Origin: an uncultured Paracoccaceae bacterium
GTDB lineage: Bacteria > Pseudomonadota > Alphaproteobacteria > Rhodobacterales > Rhodobacteraceae
DNA: 64,000 nucleotides
Reading direction: 5' to 3'
Assembly: GCA_947496605.1 (NCBI GenBank)
Contig: CANMDF010000004.1
Span: 62,001-126,000 of the forward strand
The translations under genes and the position numbers were made by a program. This document shows positions 62,657 to 64,000 of the stretch, piece after piece. The stretch's first letter is position 1; every line of letters begins with the position of its first letter. The notes beneath the pieces were generated by a model. The model ran no database searches and had not been told where the DNA came from. It saw nothing but the letters and a program-made list of their open reading frames with translations.

Positions 62657-63642
62657 TGGGCAGGCTCCAGTCGTTTGGCCACGCGGGCCTTTGTGTCATC
62701 GTCGCAAAAGGCCGCCGTTAAGGCCGTTTCATTCAACGCTTTGAAATCATCACTTTCCCAACCAAAAGTGCGGTTGAGCATGTCATATTCGGCAGTCATC
62801 GTGGTGTGAAAGAAGGGTGGGTCATCGGTTGAGACAGTGACCTTCACGCCAGCATCGCGCAGTTTGGCGATTGGATGGCTGGACCAATCATCAACAGCTT
62901 TCAGGACAACATTCGATCCCGGACATACCTCTAACACGATATCCTTTTCCAAGATTTCATCGACCAACGCCGGATCTTCAATCGCCCCAATGCCGTGGCC
63001 AACACGTTCAACGCCCAGCGCATGGATCGTCTCGGACACCATCGACGGGCCGCCCCATTCGCCCGCGTGACATGTCAAAGGCAAGCCTGCCTCACGTGCC
63101 AAATCAAAACTGTAGGCATAGTCCGCCGGCCGCCCGACCATTTCGCCACCCGCCATACCGTAGCCTGTGATGAAATCACCAAAGGTTTCAGCAGCACATC
63201 TAGCGGCGGGTTTGCAGGCCTCGGGACCAAAGTGGCGAATACCTGTGACGATCCCTTTGAGCGTGATCCCCAGTTTTTCTTCAGCTTCCCGCGCGGCATC
63301 TTCCATCGCGGCAAGATAATCTTTCCAAGCGCCCAGATCACCGCCACCGCAAAAGTCTGGAGACACGAAAGTTTCCATGTAGACAACGCCATGTGCGGCT
63401 GTTTCTTGCAGCACGGCCATCGTGAGGCGACGAAAATCGTCAGGGGTCTGCAATGTTGTGCATGCTGCCTCATAGATTTTCAGAAAGTGATCGAAATCGC
63501 GGAAAGCATAGCCACCTTTGGCATCAAAAATACCGCTGATGTCGATCTGCTTTTCATGCGCCAACTGTTTGATAAACGCTGGCGGTGCGCAACCTTCTAG
63601 GTGGGTGTGCAGTTCTACTTTCGGCATCGTTTGAAAGGTCAT
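62653..63642 (-). CDS. add: Adenosine deaminase
   Basis: A 329-aa zinc hydrolase deaminating adenosine to inosine. [15 protein letters not shown] gives the HxH zinc pair, [11 protein letters not shown] the next His with the nearby catalytic residues, [14 protein letters not shown] another His and VSTDDPPFF the final zinc Asp. Overlaps deoB and upp by ATGA on both sides, consistent with a coupled nucleoside salvage operon. Confidence 0.95.
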   Translation of the reverse strand: MTFQTMPKVELHTHLEGCAPPAFIKQLAHEKQIDISGIFDAKGGYAFRDFDHFLKIYEAACTTLQTPDDFRRLTMAVLQETAAHGVVYMETFVSPDFCGGGDLGAWKDYLAAMEDAAREAEEKLGITLKGIVTGIRHFGPEACKPAARCAAETFGDFITGYGMAGGEMVGRPADYAYSFDLAREAGLPLTCHAGEWGGPSMVSETIHALGVERVGHGIGAIEDPALVDEILEKDIVLEVCPGSNVVLKAVDDWSSHPIAKLRDAGVKVTVSTDDPPFFHTTMTAEYDMLNRTFGWESDDFKALNETALTAAFCDDDTKARVAKRLEPAQ

Positions 63643-64000
63643 AGAAAGCTCTTTCCTTGGCCCGCATAGGGGACTTTCAAATGGGCGGCGATTGAAGCGG
63701 CCACATCAACGAAACGAAGGTGACCCAGTTCCCTTGTCCCGGCCCCATGCACCAACACTGGCACACGTTCGCGGGTATGATCGGTGCCCGCCCATGACGG
63801 GTCATTGCCATGATCGGCTGTCACGATCAACAAGTCATCACTGCGCATTTTGGGCAGAATTTTTGCAAGTTCTGCATCGAACCATTCAAGGTGTTTGCCA
63901 TAACCCACAGGGTCCCGGCGATGCCCGTATTCGCTGTCAAACTCGACCAGATTTGCGAAAACAAACGATCCTTCCTTGGCTTCAGCAACTAGATCATTGA
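63639..64000 (-). CDS. deoB: Phosphopentomutase, C-terminal part (gene continues past the window)
   Basis: The C-terminal ~119 residues of a metalloenzyme of the alkaline-phosphatase fold, interconverting ribose/deoxyribose 1- and 5-phosphates. The frame stays open to position 64000, reading FANLVEFDSEYGHRRDPVGY near the window edge, then LLIVTADHGNDPSWAGTDHT (metal ligands Asp-His and His) and REYVPVL-type RERVPVLVHG, ending GQGKSFL. The start lies outside. The stop overlaps add by 4 nt. Confidence 0.95.
   Translation of the reverse strand, partial: NDLVAEAKEGSFVFANLVEFDSEYGHRRDPVGYGKHLEWFDAELAKILPKMRSDDLLIVTADHGNDPSWAGTDHTRERVPVLVHGAGTRELGHLRFVDVAASIAAHLKVPYAGQGKSFL

Overview
The window reads as a chromosomal segment of a Roseobacter-group alphaproteobacterium (Rhodobacterales). 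The grounds are the murA/DUF2948/hisD/UPF0262/phosphatase ... infA/maf/RNase G/yacG/tRNA-Phe gene order, the heterotetrameric sarcosine oxidase genes, the CheA-CheR-CheB-CheD style chemotaxis operon and a puc (light-harvesting 2) operon. The puc genes suggest an aerobic anoxygenic phototroph; no other photosynthesis genes lie in the window, and the species cannot be named from the sequence alone.

Layout. 1-4404: tRNA-Thr and a housekeeping block (small basic ORF, murA, DUF2948, hisD, UPF0262, low-molecular-weight phosphatase). 4405-18558: a catabolic block that separates this housekeeping block from infA. It holds an Old Yellow Enzyme preceded by a perfect 21-nt palindrome, decayed spacer with a nitroreductase-like remnant, an orphan family-5 solute-binding protein, and a tight seven-gene operon. 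That operon encodes a dimethylglycine dehydrogenase-like protein, an MttB-family methyltransferase, a TetR regulator and SoxBDAG, and looks like a route stripping methyl groups from a betaine-type compound down to glycine. 18559-20786: infA, maf, RNase G, yacG, tRNA-Phe. 20787-23223: unrecognised small genes bounded by a degenerate copy of the tRNA-Phe 3' end. 23290-25931: yjbF/yjbH-like envelope polysaccharide genes.

26160-32692: chemotaxis operon STAS-cheY-cheA-cheW-cheR-RR-ORF-cheB-cheD. The small ORF carries a CheZ/CheT-like DxxxQ motif, and CheB has a receiver without a visible phosphoacceptor Asp. 32745-37610: a 3-hydroxyisobutyrate dehydrogenase-like protein, an acyl-CoA synthetase, an exporter ABC protein and tRNA-Gly. 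37877-39705: a carboxymuconolactone decarboxylase-like gene and an AGE-family epimerase broken by one in-frame TAA.

39975-43247 is the most striking region: pucB-pucA-pucC plus a translationally coupled gene whose product joins a GSP17M-like N-terminal domain to eight contiguous 25-residue cationic repeats. Two tandem TGT-N12-ACA (PpsR/CrtJ-type) boxes lie upstream of pucB, a hairpin separates pucA from pucC, and PucA has an unusually long C-terminal tail. 43536-49708: amidotransferase, 5'-nucleotidase, DUF952, pyrD, MATE exporter and two PaaI thioesterases. 49826-57400: two MerR regulators and a fatty-acid beta-oxidation cluster (acyl-CoA dehydrogenase, GST, thiolase, NTF2-like protein, FadB). 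57438-60688: sulfotransferase, EamA transporter and a second acyl-CoA synthetase. 60698-60904: a MITE-like element with 33-bp terminal inverted repeats. 61004-64000: an M48-like membrane protein lacking the zinc motif, then the nucleoside salvage genes upp-add-deoB (deoB cut by the window end).
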